A stretch of 64,000 nt of DNA. It comes from Symsagittifera roscoffensis. Taxonomy: Eukaryota; Xenacoelomorpha; Acoela; Convolutidae. The notes under the pieces were generated by a model. That model was not told the DNA's origin, did not search any database, and worked only from the letters and a program-made list of their open reading frames with translations. The stretch spans positions 51,802,028 to 51,866,027 of the forward strand of contig NC_087062.1 in the NCBI RefSeq assembly GCF_963678635.1, in the 5' to 3' direction. Made by a program: the position numbers and the translations under genes. Positions 29,714 through 40,595 of the stretch are shown one piece after another; the first letter of the stretch is position 1; every line of letters begins with the position of its first letter.

Positions 29714-29992
29714 CTACCTGATCACTCGCATCGGACCTCCTGACGTGAGCACCGCTCGCACTGCCCTGGAGTCCTGCTTGGGATCCTTCTCCCTCAGGTA
29801 GTCTGCATAAATGTCCAGGTGGACCAGCGTAATCTCGGACGGTTCACTCAAGTTCTTGACCTCTACTCGCTCGGTCAACTCCAGGTCCAGTGGTAGATCG
29901 CAGTCATCCACCACCTCATTCCCGTCGTTTTTATCGCGAGTACCCCTTTCATTCACCTCACAAGCAGGATCCACTATCAAGTCATGAGGCAT
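29714..29992 (-). pseudogene. Junction ORF: Pol tail fused to Gag C-terminus
   Basis: This 92-residue frame starts with the acidic Pol tail (MPHDLIVDPACEVNERG, LPLDLELTERVEV) and changes at 29859-29863 into the end of the nucleocapsid protein (KNLSEPSEITLVHLDIYADY). It exists only because of the tandem-duplication join and is the clearest protein-level proof of that join. Confidence 0.9.
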
Positions 29993-30127
29993 TGGGCATT
30001 TTGATGTTTTCGTAATGAGCTGCTCTTCCTGTGCTCAGTCGACAAAACCGACCTCCTTGAAGCACTTCTGTTATTTGAAATGGGCCGCGCCACCTTTTAA
30101 ATAATTTTTTGGTTCCTTTTGTTGGAA

Positions 30128-31398
30128 CTACTTCCTGGAATACCCAGACGTAATCGCCAACTGAGTAGGCTTTTGCATCGGCAGTCCTTTTATCAAACCT
30201 CCTTTTTGTCTAATTTGCGCCTGTTGCGTGTTCCTCCTGCATAAGTCATTGAGGTCCTGCTGTCTTCTAATAAACTCACGCACGTACGTTTGCGGTGCTG
30301 TTCTCTTCCCGTCAAATTTCTGTGCTGTTGAAAGCACCCATCACTTGCGGCAAGTGTCTATCCCAGTCATCCATGTAGCGTGAGCAATAGAGTCTCAACA
30401 TGGATACCAGCGTGCGATTTTGCCTCTCGACTAGGCCATTCGTTTGCGGGTGATAAGTGGTCGAGTGGGCCTGTGCTACCTGCGACCTTTTCAATACCCA
30501 CGAATGCTTTGCCATTGTCCGATTGGAATGTGATGGGGCAGCCGTGCATCGCTATCCACACATTTATCAAGTGATCGCATGTTTCTTCCGCTGATGCTGT
30601 CAAGCAGGGTGCTGCCTCTGCATATTTCGTAAAATGATCAATCATTACCAGCACCTGATTGTAGCCCGTGGCTGTCATGGATATCTTCTGGTGATCAATC
30701 TGCACTACTCCATTGAATCCCGATGATTCTTTTGACTGCAGAGGGAATCTTAGTTTCCTGGGGTCTTTCGCCTGTTGACACGACAAGCATACAGAGATCC
30801 ACTTTTCACACGCCTTCTTCAAGCCAGGCCATTCGAATCGTTTCTGTATCCTGTTGTACACTTTGTCCACGCCTTGATGGCCCATCTGATCATGTGAACG
30901 AAAGAGCAATTCAAGTCTGAAAGTCTGGTATAACTGTGGTAACACTATTGAGTTATTTTTGTAAAGCACCTTGTCCTCTTCCTTGCGTTTATAGGCTACG
31001 ATCCCGTCTTTGTTCACGTACAACTGATTTTTTCTCTTCATGTAAAAATGCTTCAAAATCTTATAGGTGTCTTCCTCCAAATCTCCTTTGTCAGTTGCAC
31101 CGTTCTCGACCCATTTTTTCAGATTGCTCGTCATTCTGTCATTTCGTTGAGCCCTTGGGAGGTCCGACAGCCGGTATCTGGCTTTCAGATACGTCTTGAC
31201 CACGTTTAATTGCCCGCTCATTATCTCCGGAGCATGAGCATCGTCCATCAACCTGACGCACCATATCTTCTTCAAAGGCGTTGCTTCCTGTACAGATGGC
31301 TCCAGATTGGTACGGACGACCGTACCATGTGGCAGTAATCTGGTTGGGCGTTTTGAGACTGCTATCAGCTCGAGCTCATCGGCGGCATTATCCAGCAC
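30128..31398 (-). pseudogene. Integrase of element 2 (copy a)
   Basis: Same as copy b with one more lesion. 30367-31398 has the zinc module and first two catalytic Asp. 30312-30515 carries the Glu (GLVERQ). A 56-bp deletion at about 30317 then removes most of the LPLTFFY region and shifts frame before 30128-30337. Confidence 0.85.
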
Positions 31399-31649
31399 AG
31401 TGCCCTCCTCATCGGAGGTGTACCTGTCTCCGGATCCTGATGCGTTTCTCGGTCCATCCCGCGCTGTTTCCAGTCTACCAACAAGGAATGAATCGCAATC
31501 TCCGATACATCAGAATTGGAAGTAGTCTAAGTTGTGTTGTCCCAGGACTGAGGCCTCGAGTCATCACTTGAGCCGAATGATTCCACACCATCATGTTCCA
31601 ATCTGGCTATGATGTTTCTCGACTCCCCGGACAAAACTCTGTCCCTTGG

Positions 31650-32584
31650 TCACTTTGAATCCGACTCCCCGGACAACATTCTATCCCCTGGTTGTCTCAT
31701 CAACCTCTCCCCGGAAAAATCGTCCTGTACGGGCCCGAAGGTGCCTGACTCCCCGGACATTGTCTCATCCCCGGAAGAACAATCTGAGCTCGGCTCGTAC
31801 TCTTCTTTTGCATCCGTGAAATGTACTTTTCTCGTGAAGCTGGATTTCGACTTGACCCTGACTTCTTCAGTGACTTGGACCGGTGTCGATTTCCCACGTT
31901 CTGTGAACGAAGTCCTCAACAAGTCATCCTTCGGCATTGAGGTCACCAGCTGGTTCACTATCGACCGGCAATCCCGTTCCACATCGCGACCGCGAATGAT
32001 CACTGGCCTCTTCTCAGTTTTCTCAGTGACGGTCAATCGCTGCATAGTTTCCATCCATTCACGATCATGCCTATCGATCTCCCTATCTAGCAAGTCACGG
32101 AGCTTTCCCATGACGTCCGGCGCCACGTTCACCGTCCTATTTAAGAGAGCTATGCTGTTTATACCCAACCTGATAAGCTCCTACTGTACCAGATTGGATC
32201 GGATAGCAGATCCAGCGGAACAGGTTCACCACTGGCTAAAACCTTCATCTCAGCGACCGTTTCCATTGGAAGTTCAGGGTGTCCTGGTATTTGTGGTATC
32301 CTAGTGAGTGGTAGTTTGTCGTAGGTCTCCTTGTCTAGAATTGAAAATCCGTCTTTGATCTCTGCCTGACTGGCCTGCTTCTCTTCTAAGCGCTCATAGA
32401 ATTTTGTCTTCTTACTGAGGCTATCAGCATTCCGGTGCTTTTTACGGGTACGGTGCTCTATGATCATGTGGTATCCATCCAGGCGCTCGATCCATCGACC
32501 AATAAAACTTTGGTCCATCGAATAGGTTTTCAGCCAGTCTAGGGCACGATTATTCACACGCAACTTCAAGGGAGCACTCCCCAA
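31650..32584 (-). pseudogene. RNase H end and LSGE linker, element 2 (copy a)
   Basis: This copy keeps the MGSAPLKLR start that copy b has lost by a 15-bp deletion, but lacks the WLDKSGHPIPGH stretch near 32290. It carries the same RVNNRAL change and the same LSGE-type motifs as copy b. Confidence 0.75.
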
Positions 32585-33534
32585 GTAGGCCCTGTTTTAT
32601 TCCACGAAAGTGATCACCGCGAACATTTATTTCCGCTTTAGATGCGCCGTACTTCATCTCAGTATCGCTCAGGACCTTACTTCCGTAGGCTATCGGACGG
32701 AGAACCGTTCTCCCGTTCCACTCTTGCTCCTGGTGAAGTATGCCTGATATCGCAACTACTGAGGCATCCGTGTCTAACACGAACATCCCCTTCTCTGTTG
32801 GCATGCCGAGGACCGGTGCCTCGCAAAGTTCACGTGTAATGTTTTCAAATGAAACTTGTGCCTCATCAGTCCAAGTGAATTTTTTGCCCTTATTTCTCAT
32901 CAACTGCTGCATGGGGTATATTTTGTTGACGTATCCCTTGATGAATTCTCGAAAATAATTAGCAAACCCAAAAAAGCTCATCAGCTGTGTATCTGTTTTG
33001 GGTGCCTTCCAGGTCAAATCGCTTCGACCGCTTCGGGATCTGGCCTCACTCCATGCTTATCCACCAGGCGGCCCAGATATTTTATGGAGTCTCTGAGGAT
33101 CTCACACTTTGAGGGTTTACACTTCAGACCCACTGCTTCATGCAAGTAAACACCTCATCCAACCTCTCTATCAGTCGTTGGAATGTGGCCGTCGCTTTGC
33201 ACAATTCGAATGGCATACTCTTCCACTGGAACAATCCCAGCTCGCACGCCAAGCCCGTTTTCTCCCGATCTTGTTTTTTGAGTGGCACTTGCCAGAACAC
33301 CGAGCCCAAATCTAACGTCGTGAAGAACGTCGCGTCCCCCAGCTTGGAAAGGCTCTCATCGATGAGGGGAATCGGGTATGCGTCCTTTATCGTCACTGCG
33401 TTCAGATAACGGAAATCACAACAAAACCTGAGTTGCTCCCTTTCTTTTAAGCCATGACCACGCCACAAGCCCACGGAGACTTCGACGGTTCGATCATGTC
33501 GTACTCCATTAACATCTCGATTTCCTTCCTGCAC
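32550..33534 (-). pseudogene. Reverse transcriptase of element 2 (copy a)
   Basis: 33124-33534 and 32550-33017 correspond to the two pieces of copy b, with the same internal deletion of the YVDD segment. VLDTDASVVAISGILHQEQEW is intact here, where element 1 has a stop. Confidence 0.8.
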
Positions 33535-33559
33535 GCTCTCGACTTATGAGGGGTCATTC

Positions 33560-34056
33560 TCACTGAGGGATCTTGTTAAGAGGTTTCTTTTCATACTTCC
33601 TCTCAGGGTTTTTAATCCTGATCAACCCGTCGTTGAGGTCGATCGTGACATCAAAGCTGCGTACGAAGTCCTTTCCCGGGATGAATTGACCGGATTCGTC
33701 CAAATTTTCTACCACCAGGAAGCTCATCCAAAGATGTCTTCCTCCAAGCTGCACTGATATGATCGGGGTCCGTCCTGTCACATAGATTGCTCCCTGATTG
33801 GCAGCTACCAGTCTGATGTTTGTGGGTATCAGATCCGACCTTTCAAAGCCCATATCAGTGTAGGTGTTGACTGGCATGACACTGACCACTGCACTTGTCT
33901 CTAACAGTCCTTTCACTGAAAGTTGTCTGCCCTGCACATCTAGCACATGTGCTGCCAGATCGGCTTCGCAACCTATGTGGACCGCATCCTGTTCAAGCAT
34001 GGCATTGTGTCCAATTCGTCGCACCTTCAGCTCTTCTAGGCCAATGTATATCCTGC
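33560..34056 (-). pseudogene. Retropepsin of element 2 (copy a)
   Basis: Identical in layout to copy b, with ETS for DTG. Upstream it joins the nucleocapsid frame through a region that lacks the ~30 residues found before the protease in element 1, so Gag and Pol are in different frames at this point. Confidence 0.8.
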
Positions 34057-35077
34057 CTACCTGATCACTCGCATCGGACCTCCTGACGTGAGCACCGCTC
34101 GCACTGCCCTGGAGTCCTGCTTGGGATCCTTCTCCCTCAGGTAGTCTGCATAAATGTACAGGTGGACCAGCGTAATCTCGGACGGTTCACTCAAGTTCTT
34201 GACCTCCTGGTGTCCTGCGACTGAGATAATGGACATTATCTTCGTCCCTTCTTTCGTCATGCCGAAAGTTCTACCCGATATGACATTTAGCTTTAGTCCC
34301 TGCTTTCTGGTTTCATGTGTCCTCCCTAGTTGTTTTACTCGAAATGTCAAATTTCTCCCAAAGATCTGTGCTCTCCAGCTCCCACCTTACCCATTGCTCA
34401 CCTTCCTTCGTGGCTAGCTCCTGTTGGACATTCTGCAACGCTGTCCTTGCTGCCAAACCATTATCCACCTTGAGCGGGCCGGCCGACTCTGCCTCCAAGC
34501 TCGAGGCTACCACCTCGTCAGGCCTGGTCTTCACCTTCTTAGTCGTAAAAGTTCTCGTTGTTGTCTCTTTTCATCGAGACTCAGCCTCGTTAATCAGACG
34601 TGCTCGAGTAGCTTTGACGCCGGAAAGCGCCTCTTCATGGCGGGGATGTTTCGCATCCACCACTGCATCACAAAATTGAGTGCAGTCCGACTTGAAGTGT
34701 CCCTCCAAATTACAGAAGAAGCACCTCGGTCCATACTTCATAATGAGCCCTCTAACTTGCTCTTCGTGAACCTCGTCGGTCGCATCAACGTCGTCGAGAA
34801 AGTGGCCTATCGCCTTCATGTTCTGTTTGTAAGCAGATATTGCGGAAACATGGTGGTCCATCGAGCCACAATTCGCACAGGACCTCCTCTTATCCATGTC
34901 GTCGCGAGGTTTGTACCAAGTGGAGTTGGCGCCAGTGTTGGTTCCGCTGTAGTTGCCATAATTGCTGTAACGGTTTTGCGCCCTCGGTTTTATGAGCAAG
35001 TGCTCACACGACTTCATACGCAAATCATCGGGCGTGGGCACCTGGTCAAGCGACAGGGTGAAGTGTGTGGCTAGCAT
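34057..35077 (-). pseudogene. Gag nucleocapsid region of element 2
   Basis: 34571-35077 carries two zinc knuckles: CANCGSMDHHVSAI, where the last Cys of the first knuckle is Ile, and CFFCNLEGHFKSDC intact. 34313-34534 holds the coiled-coil part (LQNVQQELATKEGEQW), and 34057-34350 the conserved end (VISGRTFGM, LYIYADYLREK). Each piece is in another frame. The section from 34206 downwards is the one repeated in the tandem copy. Confidence 0.8.
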
Positions 35078-35430
35078 TGTTTTTTACTCTTCGCTCCATC
35101 CATGAACTTCGAGGCAATCGCTAAGTTCCGCTCGAATATTCTCTCATCGGGGTTGCTTCTCCTCCTAAGTAATTCAAGGTCGTCCAAAAACTTGTCTATG
35201 GATTCGTCATCTTTTTGACGCCTCTTCTCGAACTTCACCATAGCCTGATACCCTTGTACTCCAGAGCCGAAACGATTCAGCAGGAAGTCAAATATCTTGC
35301 GAGCACTGTCTGGCTCATTGGCCTTTTTCGCTATTACACAATTCAGGGCGGTATCCTCCGGGTTGCTTGTCAGTGCGCTGCATTCCTGTTTCTTTGAGAG
35401 ATTCTCTTCTTCAAAGTGCAACTTCATCAC
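35071..35430 (-). pseudogene. Capsid-like domain of element 2 Gag
   Basis: 119 residues: KLHFEEENLSKKQECSALTS, then ARKIFDFLLNRFGSG and FLDDLELLRRRSNPDE. This covers the section where element 1 is frameshifted and shows how capsid and nucleocapsid were once joined. It resembles the helical retrotransposon Gag capsid family. Confidence 0.7.
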
Positions 35431-35468
35431 CTCTATCCGAGTACCAATGCAGCCATCTGACTCGTCTT

Positions 35469-36278
35469 TTATGATTTCGACTTTTTCAGTGTCCTTCTTG
35501 ACCTCTCTCCTCTCTCGGTTGACTTCGAGAGCTTGGTGATGAATGTCTCGAGAGATCTATTCAGAGGCTCAAACATCGAAGCATACATCGTCGTGTCCTC
35601 TGAGATCGTATTCAGATCTGGGACCGACCTGACTTGTGGCACAGTGGGCAATCCTCTCTCCGGGGTGGCATCCGTCTGCGGCGGGACCGGGTTCGTCCAA
35701 CCTGGCCTCGATGGGGCTGCCCTGGGCCGCTCCCTATTCCTAGATTCGTAATTCGCTCTCGAATTTTGCTGGGCCCCGGCATGGTTGCCTGCTCCATCTT
35801 CATCATTCGCCTGGCGTGAGCGCTCCCTTGGGTTGGATCGCTCCTCCCGATTAATTCCGTGTAAGATCTCGTCAAGCTTCCGCATTATCAGGTCAGATTT
35901 GGAATCTAACCTTTTTTCCAGGCTAGTCATCGTATGAGCATAGGTATTGTCATGACCGTTCAACAATTGCTCGATCTCTCTTGTCATCCTAGCCTCTCTT
36001 TCCTCTGACTCCTTGTTTGCCTGTGCCAAGCTCTCCGCCAGACATTGATCGGTGTTACGAATCAATTGAGCCTGATCGACTCTCGCCTGCGACTTCACGT
36101 GTGTAAGTTCATCTCGCAAATTCTCTCGATCCTGGTGAGCTCTCTCGTCGACTTGATCTTTTCTTTTAGTCATGTCCCGACGCAGTTCTTCCAGGCCTGT
36201 CATCACGCCGGCAAACATATCACTTATATCGCCAGCCGCCCCCAATGTCGGGGTTAGCCCCAGAGAAGATGAGGTCAA
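35469..36278 (-). pseudogene. Coiled-coil part of element 2 Gag
   Basis: 269 residues, same frame as 36300-37139 and separated from it by a TGA at 36300. A coiled coil (about residues 25-150, from MFAGVMTGLEELRRDM to MRKLDEIL) is followed by an Arg/Asn/Pro-rich linker and FEPLNRSLETFITKL, as in element 1. Confidence 0.75.
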
Positions 36279-36299
36279 CTGCGGTTGCAGCCTGGTACT

Positions 36300-37139
36300 T
36301 CATGATGCGCCGCCCTTTTGCTTGCCCATCGACATCATCGACTTGTCGAACGTTGAGGACGCTCCCGTCGTCATCCCATCAGACATGGGCCTAATCGGCG
36401 AGGCGGACAACGCCTTTCTGCTCATGTCGTTCCTTGGGCACGGCGTGAAGTTCACATCCGGGTGGGTTATCTCCGGATGGTCATAACTGGAAGCCAGACC
36501 TTCAGTTTGTAGTGACGCCATGCGCTCATCGTACAAAGACTTCCAGCTTTTTTTGGCCTTCGAACCCGTTTGTTCTTCACTCGGGCTTATACTCGACATC
36601 ATCGCGTTCTTGCTCTGCTTGGCCAGAGATGAGTGGGTAGTGGCCGGATGTAAAAGTTCTTTTCTCCACTTATGACTCTTGGTCTCCGATTTGGACATTC
36701 CCCTGAACAACACTTCCTCTCGCGGGTCGATCTCGGAACGCTCCGAGGCCTCCTCTGTCCTCCCGACTTCCTCCTGTTCGAGGTCCTCGCTCGGCTCAAA
36801 GTCGGGACGGAAAAGCGTTCGTTCCCCTTCGTCAAAGGGGTCCACAAGCGCCTCGCTCGCCGGTCCGGCCTCGGCGCTTTGCCCTTGATTGCCATCGAGG
36901 TTTTTATCGCTTCTTAGTTTCATTCCGCTCACTGAAAGATCAGCTTGAACTTTAGTTGATTCGTTGTCAGCAAAAACGTTGGAAAAGCTGCTAAACGAAG
37001 ATTGGCTACGCCTAGTTCTAAATTTTTGCGTGCTTCCCTTGCTCAACCTAGGAATCTTAGTAGTCAATCCTAGCGAGTCTCTACGCTGCATATTTTGTAA
37101 TAAATAGTAATATTCGTACAATTTAATGGCGATGTACAC
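36300..37139 (-). pseudogene. N-terminus of element 2 Gag
   Basis: 279 codons are open from 37139. I prefer the ATG at about 37091 (MQRRDSLGL), since TKIPRLSKGSTQKF just after it lines up with SRIPKRGNSSRKF at the start of element 1 Gag, while the first 16 codons have no match. The rest is Ser- and acid-rich. It ends at an in-frame TGA before the coiled coil. Confidence 0.7.
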
Positions 37140-37580
37140 GTACCGCGACTTAGTTCAAGTTAATTTACTTAACGCTGTCTACTCAATTTCTTCAGTATCA
37201 AAATGTCTCTTAGATTTCTCAATGATAATATTAGTGACTCAGCTAAAGTTACACACAGGGCCTGCTCAGTATTGATATAATGCTAACTCAACCCCGTTGT
37301 ATAGTATAACAGTATCACAAAATTTTCACAAGATATAGTCAATACACAAAACACAATTGATAATCAGATAAGAATATCCTACAGTTGACAGCGACCTTTC
37401 GTCAGTATCAATTTACCGCCACAATCTTATCAAATCACTGCTTTGTCAAAATCAAACAATTTTTCGTAAAAAAGGCAGTGATGATTCAGGAATAGATCAA
37501 TAAAACTTAGTCTTAAAGAAAAAGACTTCCCTCAATCGGAACACTCCAAAAGAACGAAGCCCAGGACACTGTCTTCTCAA

Positions 37581-37673
37581 GTGAGTGTGTATTTGCCTAA
37601 TACACTCACCGAGGTCTTCTTCTAGGTGTCCTGCGATTGCCCGAGCTGTCCTACTATGTAGCTCAAGGCAACC
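37581..37673 (-). ncRNA. Two-hairpin RNA module, element 2 copy a
   Basis: Hairpin I pairs GTGAGTGT (37581-37588) with ACACTCAC (37602-37609). Hairpin II pairs GATTGCCC (37635-37642) with AGGCAACC (37666-37673), plus GAGC/GCTC. On the plus strand hairpin II has A-C and C-A mismatches; on the minus strand, the sense strand of the element, both become G-U pairs. Compared with element 1, one pair in each hairpin has changed on both sides (T-A to C-G, A-T to G-C). Confidence 0.65.
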
Positions 37674-37766
37674 TCTGATCGAAAATTTTCTAAAGTCTAT
37701 GAAAAAGCTCCCCCACACCCGGGACGCCCCAAGTGTACGAGAGCAGGGAACAACTTTTCTTCTCAA

Positions 37767-37855
37767 GTGAGTATCTGCCTAATACACTCACCGAGGTCTT
37801 CTTTAATGTGTTCCCGGATTGCCCGAGCTTTCCTATTAAGTAGTTCAAGGCAACC
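37767..37855 (-). ncRNA. Two-hairpin RNA module, element 2 copy b
   Basis: Hairpin I: GTGAGT (37767-37772) with ACTCAC (37786-37791). Hairpin II: GATTGCCC (37817-37824) with AGGCAACC (37848-37855), again better paired as minus-strand RNA. One inner pair is lost (GTTC for GCTC). Confidence 0.6.
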
Positions 37856-38059
37856 ACACAACCAAAATCACAATCAAAAACAAAATTTTGGTTCGGGTAC
37901 TTCTGACAGACCCGATCTAGAATCCAAAGTTGATCACGAATCTCCGGGTCAAATGGGCCCCTGTGATCTTAATATTCACGCCCGCTGATAGTTGACCTTT
38001 TATTCCGATTCTAAATGGATATTCTAGTTGCTCAAATTGCCCCAGAAGGTCCCCTAAAT

Positions 38060-38440
38060 TTTCAATAAGGAGGGTTGTTAAGAGGCTTAAGTCACTCCGG
38101 AGGGTTACTCCGGAGGGTTGTTAAGACACTTAGCTTGCCTCGGATGGTTACTTCGGAGGGTACCTTAATCACCCAAGTTACTTCGGAGGTTCCGCCTAAA
38201 CTCAATGAGGAGGGTTATTAAGAGGCTTAATACGTTCCGGAGGGTTACTTCGGAGGGTTCCTTCACAATTTCAAATTTTTTGAATATCACTTGTAAGGGT
38301 CTCCTCCTAGTCTCAGAAGGTGTCAAAACAAGCTAAATACTCTGTGGAGGTTTGTTTTAACTTCTTCGGATGGCTCGTGGAAAATTTACACTAAGGAGGG
38401 TTGCTAAGGAGCTTAGCTGACTTCGGAGGGTTTCCCAAAA
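38060..38440. repeat. CGGAGGGTT motif array (element 2 leader)
   Basis: About ten near-copies of (C/T)GGAGGGTT on the plus strand, several in the longer phrase GGAGGGTTGTTAAGAGGCTTA. On the minus strand this reads AACCCTCCG. The same core occurs in the element 1 leader, but there CCCTCCGGA lies on the plus strand although both elements point the same way. Confidence 0.6.
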
Positions 38441-39656
38441 ATCAGGAAAAAGGGTTATTCTACCGCGGTAAAGCCTCAGAATGCTGTGCAAATGACTCAA
38501 CACCAGATTGGTTGACACGGTCAATTTTCCGAATAGGATAAAAGGTGATCTTATAAAATTTTCTGCCGCTCGGAGGTTTCCCTAAAATTTGATCCCTCCG
38601 AACCAACAAATTCTAAAAAAAATTCTTTTACGAGATTATCGACCCGAAAAAAGGTTGCGGTACGGGAAAATGGTCAAAAATATCGACTTATGGTACCAAA
38701 ATGATCCCAATCGATTAGCTAGTCTTTGAGAAATTGCCAAAAACGCGTTCGTCAAAATGGCCTTATAGGTTCTGAAAAACTTTTTCCGCAATTCCTATTG
38801 AAAGTGCCTAAAAAAATGAAACGAGCGTAGTAGCCCCGTACGGCACTGGAACAATGCAAATAACCGGACCAAAATTAGTTTGGAAACAGAAATTTGGCCA
38901 ATGAACAATATTGGAGTAAATTAAACACGTTCAGGGCATTACAGCAGTTAAAATATGCAGTTAATGTCTCTAACAGTCTCTGGGCACCGGGCCTCTCATT
39001 CCGTATTCTCACGGAGATAACGTCGTTATCCCACTGATTTCGTGCACGGGAGGTTTCGGATCAGTCCCGAATGTCCCACTGGACCTTCCGTCTATATGAT
39101 CTTTCGATAAGCACCTTATCTTGTCTGAAATTCACGTATCTTGTTCTTCTGTGTTTTACTCTATATTTCGACTGATTATCGTCTTGAAATTCGGTTGTTG
39201 TGTTTTTCAGTCTTTTCTCGGTCAAAAATGGCCGTTACTCGTTTTTCTCAGAAATGTTCTAGTTCAAATCAAAATTTTGAAAATATAATAATCTAGAACA
39301 TTCTGAGCCTCCTTTTCATCACAATTTCGGTGCGAACGATTTTAATGTTCTTTTTGACGTGCATCTGCAGGTTCGACTGTGCCAATCTGGGGTATTGGCA
39401 CAGTTAATGCGCTAAATGTGCTAAAACGTCTGAATTAACATTTAAAAAAGTTCTTATGGATATGCACTGACTGAAACTGAGGTGCTCAATTGTAAATAAC
39501 TTTTCTAATAATTTGATAAGTTTATCACGACAATGCTTTTAACTTCATTCCACAAAAAGAACAAGTTATCTTTTTGCTGTCAATGTACCCAAATATGAAA
39601 GTAAGACTTTTAGTTTGAGAGCTAGTGAGCCTTTTTCCTCGTTTCAAGAATTCAGA

Positions 39657-39809
39657 ATGGCAAAGAAAGGCAAGAAGAAAAGTGGCGGGAAAAAAAGCAA
39701 GCTTGACAAGATGTCAGAAGAGGAGAGAGTCTTGTACATGGAGCATAAGCTGCTGCAGGAAGAGGAAGAGCGGAAAAGTAAAGAAAAACTTGCAATGCAG
39801 TACTTAAAG
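39657..39809 (+). CDS. DRC2: DRC2 (CCDC65) coding exon 1
   Basis: 51 codons from ATG: a Lys-rich start, then SEEERVLYMEHKLLQEEEER, matching the N-terminus of dynein regulatory complex subunit 2. DRC2 is a coiled-coil protein of the nexin-dynein regulatory complex. With DRC1 it forms the base plate on the outer doublets of motile cilia that controls dynein. The exon ends in phase 0 at AAAG with GCAAAT following, a GC-type donor. A GT donor at a fitting place is lacking. The ATG is the only one giving a DRC2-like start. Upstream lies the leader of element 2 in the opposite direction. Confidence 0.9.
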
Positions 39810-40348
39810 GCAAATATCTTTTTACTACTTCATGTCTTATTGTAACCCGTAAGTGTTCCGACCATTACACTCATGAAGAATAATTATGTGTTATGTAAAA
39901 ATATGTATATTTATGTGTAATGTGAAAATATTTAAGTTAAAAGTGAACTGTGAAGTTGAATTGCACTTGCTTCCTGGAAGTTTTTTCAATTTCCTAAAAA
40001 AGTGTTATTTTATGAAGTGTTTTTGCTCTTAATCGGGTACCGCTAAAAAGACAGCCTTTGAGTGTTGCCATTTCAAAGCGCTTGGCATTGTGATTCCAGT
40101 ACCAACTAAATGCAATAAAGTTAACCATTGTCGAAAAAGACAGTGTGGATTTCTTTTCAGTACCTGAAGTATGACAAAAAATTGGGGCGAAAATGTAAAA
40201 TTTTTGAAAAAATGGGAATTTAAAAAAAAAGTTATTTTTTCATTGATTTACTTTAGCTTAATTATATTGCTGTGGGCGGAACATTTTTTGCTTCATGCAG
40301 GGCAACGTTTTCAATTTTTCAAGTATGTGAGGTTGTGTTTAGTTTAAG

Positions 40349-40595
40349 CTGACTAAAGAAGAAAAGAACACTCAATTTAACCTTCATAAATTGAACACTC
40401 AATGGCGTGAAATTATGAGACAATCGAAAAGTATTGAGCTGAAAAGGGACATTGAAATTCTCAGTCAGACGTTCGAACGCGTTGTTGACCGCAAGAAGGC
40501 TGTCTTGGAGAGTCTGGGTCAAGACTTATCTGAGGCTGAAGAGCAATATAGCATGGCGTTGAGAAGTCACCTTCAGCACGTTGACAGATTGATTG
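40349..40595 (+). CDS. DRC2: DRC2 (CCDC65) coding exon 2
   Basis: Acceptor TTTAAG before 40349, donor GTAAGA after 40595, ending in phase 1. It reads [19 protein letters not shown], then [15 protein letters not shown] and [20 protein letters not shown], the most conserved stretch of DRC2 and the reason for the firm assignment. The whole exon is expected to be coiled coil. Confidence 0.95.

Larger units (their letters stand above)
25465..29863 (-). repeat. Internal tandem duplication of element 2, copy b
   Basis: 4,399 bp, matching 29864-34206 at an offset of 4,343 bp with few substitutions. The junction at 29859-29863 is the pentamer ACCTC, which is present at both parent break points (25460-25464 and 34202-34206). 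This copy lacks 15 bp near 28245 between two CAAG words. The other copy lacks 56 bp near 30317 and differs by a 15-bp length change near 32290. Confidence 0.9.
29864..34206 (-). repeat. Internal tandem duplication of element 2, copy a
   Basis: 4,343 bp, the partner of 25465-29863. Substitutions are few (for example Gln versus His in ILKQFYMK/ILKHFYMK, Ala versus Asp before FSGER). Small length differences between the two copies show that they are separate stretches of genomic DNA and not an assembly echo. Confidence 0.9.
37500..37860 (-). repeat. ~185-bp direct repeat containing the hairpin module
   Basis: The segment ending in GAAGACCTCGGTGAGTGT (minus strand) occurs twice, at about 37535-37675 and 37720-37857. 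The hairpins are well preserved; the sequence between them is more diverged. Confidence 0.7.
23029..39330 (-). mobile_element. Element 2: second Ty3/gypsy-like retrotransposon with macrodomain
   Basis: Minus strand, from about 39330 down to 23029. The order matches element 1: leader, Gag (about 35071-37139), zinc knuckles, protease, reverse transcriptase, RNase H, integrase, acidic tail and macrodomain. Protein similarity to element 1 is clear but far from identity, so it is another subfamily. It carries an internal tandem duplication (25465-29863 and 29864-34206) and a LINE insertion (about 23834-25113). Every coding module is interrupted. No LTR pair can be seen. Confidence 0.8.
37140..39330 (-). 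mobile_element. 5' leader / LTR-like region of element 2
   Basis: About 2.2 kb without a gene, homologous in order to 14154-17750. It contains a duplicated two-hairpin module (37581-37855), a GGAGGGTT array (38060-38440), the CTTATAGGTTC block (~38765) and the outer block with TTCTCAGAAATGTT (~39255). The outer edge is only ~330 bp from the DRC2 start codon on the opposite strand. Confidence 0.55.

Noticed and set aside
1..39330. Envelope-like gene making these elements endogenous retroviruses
   Set aside because: No frame downstream of integrase has a signal peptide, cleavage site and membrane anchor. The 3' domain is a soluble macrodomain.
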